DNA of 25,965 bases from NCBI GenBank assembly GCA_018066825.1, contig JAGPVU010000104.1, positions 1-25,965 of the forward strand, in the 5' to 3' direction. Position numbers and translations under genes: made by a program. The notes beneath the pieces are model-generated. The model was not told the origin of the DNA. It searched no databases and worked only from the letters and a program-made list of their open reading frames with translations. Origin of the DNA: Cycloclasticus sp. GTDB lineage: Bacteria > Pseudomonadota > Gammaproteobacteria > Methylococcales > Cycloclasticaceae. Shown piece by piece: positions 15,450 through 23,723 of the stretch (position 1 is the stretch's first letter; each line of letters begins with the position of its first letter).

Positions 15450-17220
15450 TGAACAGTATCTAATTTTCACCATCTTATCCATTACCCTATTATTGTTTGC
15501 CTGGGGGAGATGGCGCTACGACGTGGTCGCCCTGTGTGCTATGACCGCCGTCTTGTTATTTGACTTAGTCAGTCCGACTCAAGCTTTCGCCGGTTTTGGC
15601 CATACCGCCGTCATTACCGTAGCTGCTGTTTTGGTGATAAGCCAGGCTTTAAAAAATGCTGGTGTGGTCGATGTTGTTGCGGCGTACCTATCGCCACTTA
15701 CCTCTAACGCCATAGCGCACATTGCCTTGCTAACGACCGTGGTGACTTTTTTTTCTGCCTTTATGAATAATGTTGGCGCACTCGCCCTATTACTACCCGT
15801 TGCCATTGCCACAGCAAAGGAACACAATCGCTCACCTGCAATGGTTCTTATGCCCGTCGCTTTTGGTAGTATTTTAGGCGGTATGAGCACCATGATTGGC
15901 ACCCCGCCCAATATCATCATTGCGAATTATCGCGCAGACATCACCGGCACCCCTTTCTACATGTTTGATTTCTCACCGATTGGCTCAGTTATAGCGGTCG
16001 TTGGTGTTATTTTTATTGCCCTTATCGGTTGGCGACTGATTCCTAAGCAACGTTTCGATGGCAACACGCCTGAGCAACTATTTGAAGTTAGCAACTACCT
16101 AACTGAAGTTAAAGTCATGCCGAACAGTCCACTCATTGATGTGGCGGTTAATGAGATCGAAAGCATTCAAAATGAAGACATCGGCATTGTAGGCGTTACC
16201 CGTGGCAGCCGCTTGTCGCTTAACACCAACCCGAATTACGCCGTCAAAGAAAATGATATTTTAATTTTGCGCGGTGATCCAGTGAGCCTACAAAGCAAGT
16301 TTGCAGACGCCAACCTCGAGTTTCAAACCGCCACAGGGAAAACCTTTGAGGATTTAACTGCAGGAGACTTCGCATTAACTGAAGCGGTTATCACCAGCAC
16401 CTCACCTCTAGTTGGTCGCGATGTGTCATACCTTCGCCGGCGTACCGCAAACTCAGTAGCTATTATAGGCCTAGCTCACGAAGGGCAGATGCTAAGAAAG
16501 CGCCTACGCAACCATATTTTTAAAGCCGGGGATGTATTGCTTTTACAATGTGAAACAGCCTATGTAGGCGACATGCTCAGCGAGCTCAATTTATTACCGC
16601 TTGCTGAACGCGGCATTCAAATAGGCCAACAACGGCGTGTTGTTATCGCCTTAAGCATCTTTATCGCCGCCATTATGCTTGGCGCTATGCATATCTTGCC
16701 GATGGCTGGGGCCTTTATTTTAGCTATTTTGGTGTACACCCTCATGGGGTTTTTACCCGCAAAAAACGTCTATCAAGATATTGATTGGCCGATCATCGTA
16801 CTATTAGGGGCGATGATACCTGTGGGCAAAGCGCTCGAAAGCACCGGTGCAACTGGGCTGGTTGCTAGCAGCATTGTTAACGTCACCGCCGGCCTACCGA
16901 TTTATATCGTATTAACTCTGATTTTAGTCGTGACCATGTTCTTATCAGACATTATTAATAATGCCGCCACTGCCTTAGTTATGGCGCCCATTTCAGTTGG
17001 CATTGCTAATCAATTAGGGGTCAATATTGACCCATTTTTGATGGCCGTAGCGATTGGTGCCTCTTGCGCTTTTTTAACCCCCATAGGTCATCAGTCAAAC
17101 ACGCTAGTGATGGGGCCGGGCGGTTATCAATTTGGCGATTATTGGCGTATGGGCCTGCCATTGGAAATTATTATCGTGATAATTTCAGTACCACTTATTT
17201 TAATTGTCTGGCCGCTATAG
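15442..17220 (+). CDS. SLC13/DASS-family anion permease with two RCK_C domains
   Basis: Inner-membrane transporter of 592 residues, probably a Na+-coupled symporter for a dicarboxylate, sulfate or similar anion. The two pseudo-symmetric membrane halves carry the family's substrate and sodium motifs: FMNNVGALALLLPVAI plus GTPPNIIIANYR in the first, and IINNAATALVMAPISVG plus GHQSNTLVMGPGGY in the second. Between them (about 205-395) lie two TrkA-C (RCK_C) domains, for example LTEVKVMPNSPLIDVAV and ALTEAVITSTSPLVGRDV, as in the bacterial SLC13 subgroup related to sulfur-stress transporters. The ATG overlaps the J-domain gene by 8 bases. Its TAG lies in the loop of an 11-bp hairpin. Substrate cannot be decided. 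Confidence 0.93.
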   Translation: MSNEQYLIFTILSITLLLFAWGRWRYDVVALCAMTAVLLFDLVSPTQAFAGFGHTAVITVAAVLVISQALKNAGVVDVVAAYLSPLTSNAIAHIALLTTVVTFFSAFMNNVGALALLLPVAIATAKEHNRSPAMVLMPVAFGSILGGMSTMIGTPPNIIIANYRADITGTPFYMFDFSPIGSVIAVVGVIFIALIGWRLIPKQRFDGNTPEQLFEVSNYLTEVKVMPNSPLIDVAVNEIESIQNEDIGIVGVTRGSRLSLNTNPNYAVKENDILILRGDPVSLQSKFADANLEFQTATGKTFEDLTAGDFALTEAVITSTSPLVGRDVSYLRRRTANSVAIIGLAHEGQMLRKRLRNHIFKAGDVLLLQCETAYVGDMLSELNLLPLAERGIQIGQQRRVVIALSIFIAAIMLGAMHILPMAGAFILAILVYTLMGFLPAKNVYQDIDWPIIVLLGAMIPVGKALESTGATGLVASSIVNVTAGLPIYIVLTLILVVTMFLSDIINNAATALVMAPISVGIANQLGVNIDPFLMAVAIGASCAFLTPIGHQSNTLVMGPGGYQFGDYWRMGLPLEIIIVIISVPLILIVWPL

Positions 17221-17236
17221 ATTACAGCGGCCAGAC
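17206..17236. terminator. Hairpin between convergent genes, no U-tract
   Basis: GTCTGGCCGCT (17206-17216) and AGCGGCCAGAC (17226-17236) form a perfect 11-bp stem with a 9-base loop that contains the SLC13 stop codon. It sits 5 bases before the stop of the convergent CigR-like gene. Neither strand has a run of T after the stem, so it may work as a bidirectional terminator or as a 3'-end stabiliser. Confidence 0.55.
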
Positions 17237-17241
17237 AAACA

Positions 17242-17880
17242 CTAGTTTGAAACCGGCAATAGAACGTCGGCTAAATCAATTACATCCAGTACGGTGCCGT
17301 TACCTTCCATAACGCGAACTACTTTATCGCCAATCCGTCGTACTTCAGTACCGTCCCTTAACACCGGTAGTCGACGAACCAAGTCATTCGGCAAACGTTC
17401 TGAATGACGTAATAATTCAGCATCAAGCACTTCGCCTTTAGCCACTTTGGTTTGCCAGCCAGGGGGCAACTGTCCACCGCGTTCTAGTTTTTTCTGTAAA
17501 CCATAGGGTAGGTTCTTTTGCTTATCTTTTTTGCCGTTACCTTTATGCTTTACTTGGTTTTCTTCACGGTAATAGCCTCGAATACTGTCACGTTCTGAGC
17601 CACTAAAGCTTGCTTTTTTGTCTGCTTTAGCCTGTTTTTTACCCTTATCTTTTGCCTTATCTTTTTCTTTATGAAGCTGTTTGTTTTTTGGTTCAGATTT
17701 CCTGTCAAGCTCATCCATTGTTTGCTGATCACGACCAAACCATCGTTGCCAAAATGACTCACTGTGCTCGACTTGGTTTTGTTTGCCCCCTTGCTCAGTT
17801 TTAGCAGCTTGTGCTATCGCACTATTCAGCAACACGAACACCGCAATTAATAACGTGATTTTGCTTCGTTTTGTCAACAT
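17242..17880 (-). CDS. Secreted lysine-rich CigR/RcnB-like protein
   Basis: Exported protein of 212 residues: signal peptide about 1-26 (AIAQA), a highly basic low-complexity region (about 60-125, rich in K, D, Q and G), and a conserved C-terminal part. The latter, with LPYGLQKKLERGGQLPPGWQ, LPNDLVRRLP and VRRIGDKVVRVM, resembles the CigR family and RcnB-type periplasmic proteins. CigR in Salmonella is an anti-virulence inner-membrane protein; RcnB is linked to metal homeostasis. A function here cannot be claimed. A strong AAGGAGAG ribosome site precedes the ATG by 4-5 bases. It converges on the SLC13 gene across a hairpin. Confidence 0.72.
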   Translation of the reverse strand: MLTKRSKITLLIAVFVLLNSAIAQAAKTEQGGKQNQVEHSESFWQRWFGRDQQTMDELDRKSEPKNKQLHKEKDKAKDKGKKQAKADKKASFSGSERDSIRGYYREENQVKHKGNGKKDKQKNLPYGLQKKLERGGQLPPGWQTKVAKGEVLDAELLRHSERLPNDLVRRLPVLRDGTEVRRIGDKVVRVMEGNGTVLDVIDLADVLLPVSN

Positions 17881-17943
17881 CGTTCTCTCCTTAGTTAATT
17901 GATCCTGCTAATGCTACGGTCCATTCAATGAACCAAATGTGAA

Positions 17944-18462
17944 CTACTCCTTATTTAACTCCTTTATGTATTGAAATAGTTTGCGCGAAGCCGCTGGCGG
18001 TTTTTGTGCGGTTAATTCTTGCTGCGCCTTGCGTTGCTGCTGTCGGACATATTGTCGGTCTGTGGTAGGAAAATGCTGAATAAATTCAGCTAAGGCCTCG
18101 TCGCCTCCGGCGACTAATTTGTCTCGCCAATTTTCAAACAGGTGCAATCGTGCCGATGCCGCTTGGTCCTTGTCTAATTGCCTGTCTAATGCTTGTGACA
18201 AACTTTCATCTCCATTTTCTCGAATTTGCTTGGCGATATACTTAAACTGTCGTTTTATCGCGCCGCCTTTAGTCATCCGTCTAACGTCTAATAAGCTAGC
18301 TCTTAAGCCTTCGCTCAACGGCATACTGTCGAATTGATCGGTAGATAAAGCAGCAATTTTTTTTGCCAGCACGACCAATGCGTCGGCGTCGCGTTTTATT
18401 TGCGACTTACTGATTGGTTCTTCTTCAAGCTCAGCTTCTTCGTTCATTGCATTTAATTCCAT
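17944..18462 (-). CDS. darP: Ribosome biogenesis factor DarP (YjgA, DUF615)
   Basis: Cytoplasmic protein that takes part in late maturation of the 50S ribosomal subunit. It carries the family pattern SKSQIKRDADALVVLAKKI, RRMTKGGAIKRQFKYIAKQI, LFENWRDKLVAGGDEAL, and the C-terminal PPAASRKLFQYIKEL. An upstream in-frame ATG at 18495 would add hydrophobic residues foreign to the family and lies inside a good promoter (18474-18502), so the true start is 18462 (MELNAMNEE) or 18450 (MNEEAELEEE); neither has a clear ribosome site. The product from 18462 is 172 residues, near the usual length. It is divergent from the radical SAM gene. Confidence 0.93.
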   Translation of the reverse strand: MELNAMNEEAELEEEPISKSQIKRDADALVVLAKKIAALSTDQFDSMPLSEGLRASLLDVRRMTKGGAIKRQFKYIAKQIRENGDESLSQALDRQLDKDQAASARLHLFENWRDKLVAGGDEALAEFIQHFPTTDRQYVRQQQRKAQQELTAQKPPAASRKLFQYIKELNKE

Positions 18463-18473
18463 AGTTGATAAGC

Positions 18474-18502
18474 GATATACTAACAAATTTAACATTCGTC
18501 AA
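18474..18502 (-). promoter_or_regulatory. Promoter of darP
   Basis: On the minus strand TTGACG (18497-18502), a 17-base spacer and TATATC (18474-18479) make a good sigma70 promoter. Transcription would start near 18467, leaving a leader of only about 5 bases before the ATG at 18462 or 17 before that at 18450. This rules against the ATG at 18495. Confidence 0.6.
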
Positions 18503-18572
18503 GCGTATTGATTTAAGCCATCATTAGAGACCGCGACTTTGTTACACTGCTCTTTTTACTTACCTCAAAACC

Positions 18573-19970
18573 ATGTCTAAGAAGCCTGATATTTTACTGA
18601 TTAGCCCGTACGACCTAGGTCGCCAACCGTTTGCTCTAGCGCATAACCACCGCTGGCTAAGTGATCATGGTTTTAACGTTAAGTGCCTTGATCTGTCGAT
18701 TCAAAAACTTGACCTCGACGAATTACAACAAGCGGACCTAATCGGTCTTTATTTAGGCATGCACACGGCCACACGCATCGCCTTAAAAGCACTTCCAAAA
18801 ATCAACCAATTCGCACCTAAGGCAACGCTTTTCGCTTTCGGCCTTTATGCCCCCTTGAATCAAGACGTTTTAAGCCAGCACCAGGTGCAATATTGTTTTG
18901 GTGGCGAGAGCGAGCCCGATATTTTAACACTCGCCCAACGACTTACTGACCCCATCGATTCAAGTCCACAATCAAACGCCATTAGCCATAAAAAAATTGC
19001 CTTTAAAGTCCCCTACAGAGATGATTTACCGCCTTTATCGCGTTACGCAAAACTTATCTTAGCAGACGCCACACAAAAAACCGTTGGATTTATTGAGGCC
19101 TCTCGCGGTTGCAAATACCTTTGTCGTCACTGCCCGGTAACACCCATTTACGAAGGTAAATTTCGTATTGTCGCTGTGGATATTGTAATCCAAGATATTG
19201 CCCAGCAAGTCGCCATGGGTGCTCAGCACATTTCATTTGGCGACCCTGATTTTTTCAACGGCCCAACACACGCAAAAAAGGTTTTGCAAGCCATGCACAC
19301 AGCGTTTCCGCAATTAAGTTTTGACTGTACGATTAAAATTGAGCACGTGCTAAAACACGCCGATTTATTGCCGATATTAAAAAGTACGGGCTGCCTGTTT
19401 ATTACTTGTGCAGTAGAGTCATTTAACGATGATATTTTGCTGAAATTAGATAAAGGCCATAGCCGTGCCGATACTTTTCAGGCAGTTGCCTTGCTGAAAC
19501 AACAGGGGTTAACTATTTCGCCTACTTTTGTACCCTTTTCACCCTGGACCAGCTTAGACGATTACCGTGAGTTACTTCAAGACGTTGTCAGCTTAGAGCT
19601 CATCAACGAAGTCGCACCGATACAACTCGCTATTCGCCTGCTAATACCTAACGGCTCGTACCTTTTAAAACTGCCCGATTTTAGCAGCCTCATCGACGAC
19701 TTTGACCCAATCACCCTCGGTTACCCCTGGCGGCACCAGCAAGCTGGGGTTGACGAACTGCAGCTAACGGTAATGTCGATCGTTGAAGCCGCCGATCAAA
19801 ATCAGCAAGATCGTTTTGATACCTTCAAAGCCATTTGGCACGCCACCCACCAGGCACTCAACATGAGTTCGCCCACCTTAGCTGCGCACGAAATCAAACA
19901 AGTTCCACATTTATCGGAGGCTTGGTACTGCTGCGCCGAACCCACCAACGAGCAAATCAATAGTTTTTAA
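18573..19970 (+). CDS. B12-binding-type radical SAM protein with CCAEP tail
   Basis: Radical S-adenosylmethionine protein of 465 residues. The N-terminal 1-130 looks like a cobalamin-binding-like Rossmann domain (ILLISPYDLGRQPF ... FGGESEPDI), though the DxHxxG motif that ligates B12 in many such proteins is not evident. The radical SAM core holds the 4Fe-4S motif C180xxxC184xxC187 (SRGCKYLCRHCPVTPIY). At the extreme C-terminus is WYCCAEPTNEQ, with CCAEP at 453-457, the hallmark of a small family known from the tail CUAEP/CCAEP in which selenocysteine may replace a cysteine; here both codons are TGC. The reaction is unknown to me. It converges on the next small gene with a 4-base overlap (TTAA). 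TGTTACACT at 18540-18548 may be an extended -10 promoter. Confidence 0.87.
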   Translation: MSKKPDILLISPYDLGRQPFALAHNHRWLSDHGFNVKCLDLSIQKLDLDELQQADLIGLYLGMHTATRIALKALPKINQFAPKATLFAFGLYAPLNQDVLSQHQVQYCFGGESEPDILTLAQRLTDPIDSSPQSNAISHKKIAFKVPYRDDLPPLSRYAKLILADATQKTVGFIEASRGCKYLCRHCPVTPIYEGKFRIVAVDIVIQDIAQQVAMGAQHISFGDPDFFNGPTHAKKVLQAMHTAFPQLSFDCTIKIEHVLKHADLLPILKSTGCLFITCAVESFNDDILLKLDKGHSRADTFQAVALLKQQGLTISPTFVPFSPWTSLDDYRELLQDVVSLELINEVAPIQLAIRLLIPNGSYLLKLPDFSSLIDDFDPITLGYPWRHQQAGVDELQLTVMSIVEAADQNQQDRFDTFKAIWHATHQALNMSSPTLAAHEIKQVPHLSEAWYCCAEPTNEQINSF

Positions 19971-20152
19971 AGCGTCATCGTCAAGAAAATCACGAACAAA
20001 ATAACCGCCGCTATCGGCAGCAGTATACCCGGCCAGTCCTTCTCTGCTTGCTCACTTTTTTGGAGGGCGGCCTTAATCCCTGGTCGAAACCAAAAAATAA
20101 CCAATAAAGCGACCGCGCCTAAAGCCAACTGTTCCCAAAGTGCCATTTCCAT
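19967..20152 (-). CDS. Small two-helix membrane protein
   Basis: A 61-residue protein with two hydrophobic helices (about 7-22 and 42-60) joined by a polar loop KAALQKSEQAEKDWPG. The ATG overlaps the stop of the upstream DUF2007 gene by one base (TAATG on the minus strand), which strongly supports translation. I do not recognise a named family; short proteins of this form next to DUF2007 genes look like a conserved pair, but I cannot verify that here. A second ATG (MALWEQ) two codons later is an alternative start. Confidence 0.7.
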   Translation of the reverse strand: MEMALWEQLALGAVALLVIFWFRPGIKAALQKSEQAEKDWPGILLPIAAVILFVIFLTMTL

Positions 20153-20484
20153 TATTTATCCTTTACGTTATCAATATCATGCTCTTTTTCACAAAACCAA
20201 CAATGCGTGAATTGGCCTTCACTTTGCTCACCGCAAAACGCACATTTCCACGCTGCTAAATTTTGTTCGCCTAAGGGGTCACTCAGAAGGTGTTTTTTTG
20301 CGACAGCTTCATCACGATCATCTTCAATCCACAGCTCTGGCCAACACTCAATCGGTGGCAACTCACCCGCCGCACCACCAATAAATTCATTTTTTATTTG
20401 GCACGCTATACCTTGTTGTTCAAGATAATTTTTCCAAAAAGCCACTTCAATGAAGTCCTGCGCCGAAAAAACCTTTATCATCAC
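20152..20484 (-). CDS. DUF2007 signal-transducing-like protein with zinc ribbon
   Basis: Cytoplasmic protein of about 110 residues. The N-terminal part (2-65: IKVFSAQDFIEVAFWKNYLE ... ELWIEDDRDEAVAKKHL) has the pattern of DUF2007, a PII-like ferredoxin-fold domain. The C-terminus adds a zinc ribbon with C81xxC84 and C95xxC98 (KCAFCGEQSEG, HCWFCEKEH). GTG at 20484 has a GGGGGA ribosome site 7 bases upstream, while the ATG next to it (20481) is a near-equal choice. It is coupled to the two-helix protein gene. The role is unknown; zinc-ribbon DUF2007 proteins are presumed regulatory. It is divergent from rnd with a 34-bp gap. Confidence 0.82.
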   Translation of the reverse strand: MMIKVFSAQDFIEVAFWKNYLEQQGIACQIKNEFIGGAAGELPPIECWPELWIEDDRDEAVAKKHLLSDPLGEQNLAAWKCAFCGEQSEGQFTHCWFCEKEHDIDNVKDK

Positions 20485-20518
20485 GTCAACTTCCCCCTAT
20501 TACACTTACACGCCGGTC

Positions 20519-21673
20519 ATGACACAAACACAATACATCAATACTTCTGAACAACTCACTACTTTTTGCTCGTCTATACAACAAGCACCGTGGTTAGCCA
20601 TTGACACCGAGTTTCAACGTGAAAAGACCTATCGTTCAATTCTAGCACTGATTCAAATCGCCACCCCTGAGGTCGTTGCTATTATCGACCCACTCGCTTG
20701 CGATATAGACCCCCTATTAGACGTTTTATATGACGAAAAAATTCTAAAGATTTTTCACGCTGCCCGACAAGACCAAGAAATATTTTATGATTTACGCGGT
20801 AAGCCGTTATCACCGGTGTTTGATACCCAGCTGGCGGCCCCTATTTTAGGCCACCCCGAGCAAGCAGGTTACGGGCGTTTAGTCGAAGACATTCTTGGCG
20901 TATCACTCAGCAAAGCCCATTCACGAACTGACTGGATACGTCGCCCCCTTAGCGAAGATCAAATCAGCTATGCAGCGGATGACGTTATTTACCTAGCTCA
21001 GCTTTACCCCTTACTGGAAAAACAGCTATTGCAAAAAGACCGCCGTAACTGGCTAGCCGCCGCCTTTGCCGACTTATCTAAAAGCAGCCTGTATGCCAAC
21101 CCACCTGAACTGGCATGGAAACGGATCCGTGCTGCAAAGCGTTTAAAAGGGGCCTCACTGTCTATCCTACAAACATTAGCAAAGTGGCGCGAAGCCTTAG
21201 CACAAGAAAAAAACATCCCGCGTGGCTGGTTGATAAAAGACGAGATGTTAATCGAAATAGCCAAGTTAAAACCTAAAAACATTGAGGTTTTATCAAGCAT
21301 TCGCGGCGTTTCTGACAAATTTATAGAAAAATACGGTGCGACAGTACTAAACTTCATTAGCGAATCCATTTCGCAAGCGCCTAGCGCCTTAGATAAACCA
21401 CTAAAAAGCAAAAAGATCACTGAAAAAGAAGAGGCTTTAACCGACTTATTAATGGCGCACGTTCGTTTAAACGCAGCCGCCACTGGTGTTAATCCAAGCT
21501 CGGTAACCACGCGCAAAGAGCTACTCCAGCTTATCCGTGGCGAACGTGACGTAGACTTACTTAACGATTGGAGAAAGGACCTCGTGGGCAGTGACCTAGT
21601 AGCGACACTGGAAGGAAAAAATAGTTTTAAAGTAGTGTCTGCCGAGTTGGTTATAGAACCCTCAACGGTCTAA
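20519..21673 (+). CDS. rnd: Ribonuclease D
   Basis: Cytoplasmic 3'-5' exoribonuclease that trims tRNA and other small RNA precursors. The DEDDy catalytic residues are visible: D and E in AIDTEFQRE, D in ARQDQEIFYD, and the Y/D pair in YAADDVIYLAQLYPLL. HRDC domains follow, with KWREALAQEKNIPRGWLIKD (about 230-250). The ATG at 20519 gives 384 residues, close to the E. coli length of 375; a frame opening at 20450 would add 23 unlikely residues and overlap the divergent gene. No clear ribosome site precedes the start. It converges on the MltD-like gene with 7 bases between stop codons. Confidence 0.96.
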   Translation: MTQTQYINTSEQLTTFCSSIQQAPWLAIDTEFQREKTYRSILALIQIATPEVVAIIDPLACDIDPLLDVLYDEKILKIFHAARQDQEIFYDLRGKPLSPVFDTQLAAPILGHPEQAGYGRLVEDILGVSLSKAHSRTDWIRRPLSEDQISYAADDVIYLAQLYPLLEKQLLQKDRRNWLAAAFADLSKSSLYANPPELAWKRIRAAKRLKGASLSILQTLAKWREALAQEKNIPRGWLIKDEMLIEIAKLKPKNIEVLSSIRGVSDKFIEKYGATVLNFISESISQAPSALDKPLKSKKITEKEEALTDLLMAHVRLNAAATGVNPSSVTTRKELLQLIRGERDVDLLNDWRKDLVGSDLVATLEGKNSFKVVSAELVIEPSTV

Positions 21674-21680
21674 TACACCC

Positions 21681-23723
21681 TTATTTCTTAGGCTTGATTT
21701 TTGGCAACACCAATCGTGTTCCTGCGCTCACACGGTTCAAATTTACCTCGGTATTGTATTGCCTGAGCAACCACATTGGCACACCGTTTTGTTGCGCTAA
21801 CAACCAAACTGACTCCCCTTTAGCGAGCTTTCGGTGTGCCGTGCTAACCACGCTGTAACGGCTAAAAAAATCATCCTGTATTTTTTGGTGGTGGGCCAGC
21901 CGTTTATTTTCAAAGCCAGCAATTTTTTGTTTTAAGAAATCAAGTTGCAACCGTTGCCCAATAATTAAATTGGCTGTTGCTGACATGTCGTTAATTTTTT
22001 TTAGTCTAGCCACCGGCAAGTTCAACCAATCAGCCAATAGGCCTAATGATTCGTTACTTTGCACAGTAATGGAGCGATCTTTAGCGACTAAATAATTGCT
22101 TGGGTCCGCACGCAAAATACTTTCATCGTCTTGTGGTTTGACTTTTTTTACTGCGTTTTTTGCCGAAAATATTTCTTCACTGGCCGCCAACGACAGTATT
22201 TGCGGATCCTGCCTTAATCGCAGGGTTTGCCCAACCATCAAATGATTTTTATTTTTTATTTTATTCAACACCAGTAAATCTGACTCGGCGACACCCGACT
22301 TACTCGCGATAACCGATAAGTGGTCACCCTTTTTCACATGGTAGAAAATAGCATTTGCTGGCGTCTGGTGCGCCCCTTTGAGTTGTTTTTTTGCACTACT
22401 CGGTAACTTTAATCGCTGACCGACGTATATGTGATGCCGACTTCTTAATCCATTGAGCGCCGTTAAATCAGATACCCGTAACTTATAGTGCTGCGCTATT
22501 TTAGATAAGGAGTCACCCCGTTTAACCCGATACGATACATCAGGCTTTTGTTGCGAAGCGGTGTCATCGACTGGAATCTGGGCAATTAACTTTTTTGTAT
22601 GATCCGCCGTATGCTCTAGGGGTACGCGCAGCCGGTAACCTTTGGGTACGTATTTATTATTTGACCATATGCTCGCTTGTAAGGCTGGGTTGAGCGATTT
22701 GAAGATATTATTTTTAACCCCAAAGGCAGTCATCAAACTATCCGCCGTGTAATATGAAGGCAGCTCTATTTCTTGAATTAAGACAGGCTGCTCACGTTGT
22801 ATTTTGCCAAAATAGTTGGCTGGAGATTGATCGATATCGTGTGCCGCTAAAAAAGCATTATAAAAGTTGCGCGAAGCAAAACCAAACGTCCGACCTTTAT
22901 ACTCTCGTACTATTTTGTCAATATCTGTACTACCCACCGCCTCAACTGCTCGACGCATTCCGGCGGCGCCGTGGTTATAAGCCGTTAAGGCTAATGGCCA
23001 AGTGCTAGTGATTTCATAATTATCTTTTAATAACAACGCTGCCGCCCTGGTGGCTAGAAATGGGTCTAAACGCTCATCTACCTCCTGATCAATGCGCATA
23101 AAACGACGCCCCGTGGAACGCGTAAACTGCCATAATCCAGCAGCGCCGGCATGCGACTTTGCATCCGATTGGAACGACGATTCTACGTGTGGCAAAGCGG
23201 CTAACTCTTGCGGTAAGTCCTGTTGTTTGAGCTCTTGTTTAATATAGGGTAACCAACGACCAGAACGAACCAAACCTTGTTTAAACCGGTCAGCCTGGCC
23301 TAATTGAAACCTTAACCGTTGAGCAGCCCGGCGAAACTCATCCCCCTCTGTGCCCGCCGGCCAAGTCGCTTTCACCCGCCTATGTCGAGCTGAAGCGAGC
23401 CGTCCATCTGGGTTTACAGCCAAATCTAACAATATACGTTCAAAATATTCTTTTTTATTTTTAATGATTTCTTGGCGCTCTTTATTACTGGTCCCAGGGC
23501 TAAACGACACCCGCTCATACACGACATTTAAAAATTGATTATCGTGAATAAACCCTTCGCTCGTGCTCACTTCTGTATACACTCGGGTCCAAAATCGAAC
23601 ATCCGCTTGTAAACCAGTAGGGAAAGGAAATGCTTGGCTATCACGCGCGACCGCCGTACCAAACGAAACGGTTATCAAGGCCCCAACAAAGAGCTTAAAC
23701 GCCACCCTGTTTAGAAAGGCCAA
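21681..23723 (-). CDS. MltD-like lytic transglycosylase with four LysM repeats
   Basis: Exported peptidoglycan lytic transglycosylase of about 680 residues. After a signal peptide (cleavage near TAVA-R) comes the SLT domain with catalytic E181 in LPHVESSFQ and the downstream HAGAAGLWQFTRSTGR and LTAYNHGAAGM motifs. The C-terminal half has LysM repeats at about 397-440, 460-503, 551-594 and a weaker one at 630-673. E. coli MltD is about 450 residues with two LysM, so this is a longer form. No lipobox is seen. The TTG at 23723 overlaps the upstream gene by 13 bases; GTG at 23705 gives a neater signal peptide and starts 6 bases after that gene's TAA. It is the last gene of an overlapping minus-strand operon with a second transglycosylase. 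Confidence 0.92.
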   Translation of the reverse strand: MAFLNRVAFKLFVGALITVSFGTAVARDSQAFPFPTGLQADVRFWTRVYTEVSTSEGFIHDNQFLNVVYERVSFSPGTSNKERQEIIKNKKEYFERILLDLAVNPDGRLASARHRRVKATWPAGTEGDEFRRAAQRLRFQLGQADRFKQGLVRSGRWLPYIKQELKQQDLPQELAALPHVESSFQSDAKSHAGAAGLWQFTRSTGRRFMRIDQEVDERLDPFLATRAAALLLKDNYEITSTWPLALTAYNHGAAGMRRAVEAVGSTDIDKIVREYKGRTFGFASRNFYNAFLAAHDIDQSPANYFGKIQREQPVLIQEIELPSYYTADSLMTAFGVKNNIFKSLNPALQASIWSNNKYVPKGYRLRVPLEHTADHTKKLIAQIPVDDTASQQKPDVSYRVKRGDSLSKIAQHYKLRVSDLTALNGLRSRHHIYVGQRLKLPSSAKKQLKGAHQTPANAIFYHVKKGDHLSVIASKSGVAESDLLVLNKIKNKNHLMVGQTLRLRQDPQILSLAASEEIFSAKNAVKKVKPQDDESILRADPSNYLVAKDRSITVQSNESLGLLADWLNLPVARLKKINDMSATANLIIGQRLQLDFLKQKIAGFENKRLAHHQKIQDDFFSRYSVVSTAHRKLAKGESVWLLAQQNGVPMWLLRQYNTEVNLNRVSAGTRLVLPKIKPKK

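Noticed and set aside
15579..15920. 113-codon open frame antisense to the SLC13 gene
   Set aside because: Opposes a well-supported membrane-protein gene; no ribosome site or family pattern.
21004..21516. 170-codon open frame antisense to rnd
   Set aside because: Entirely opposite the RNase D coding sequence; composition is that of a shadow frame.
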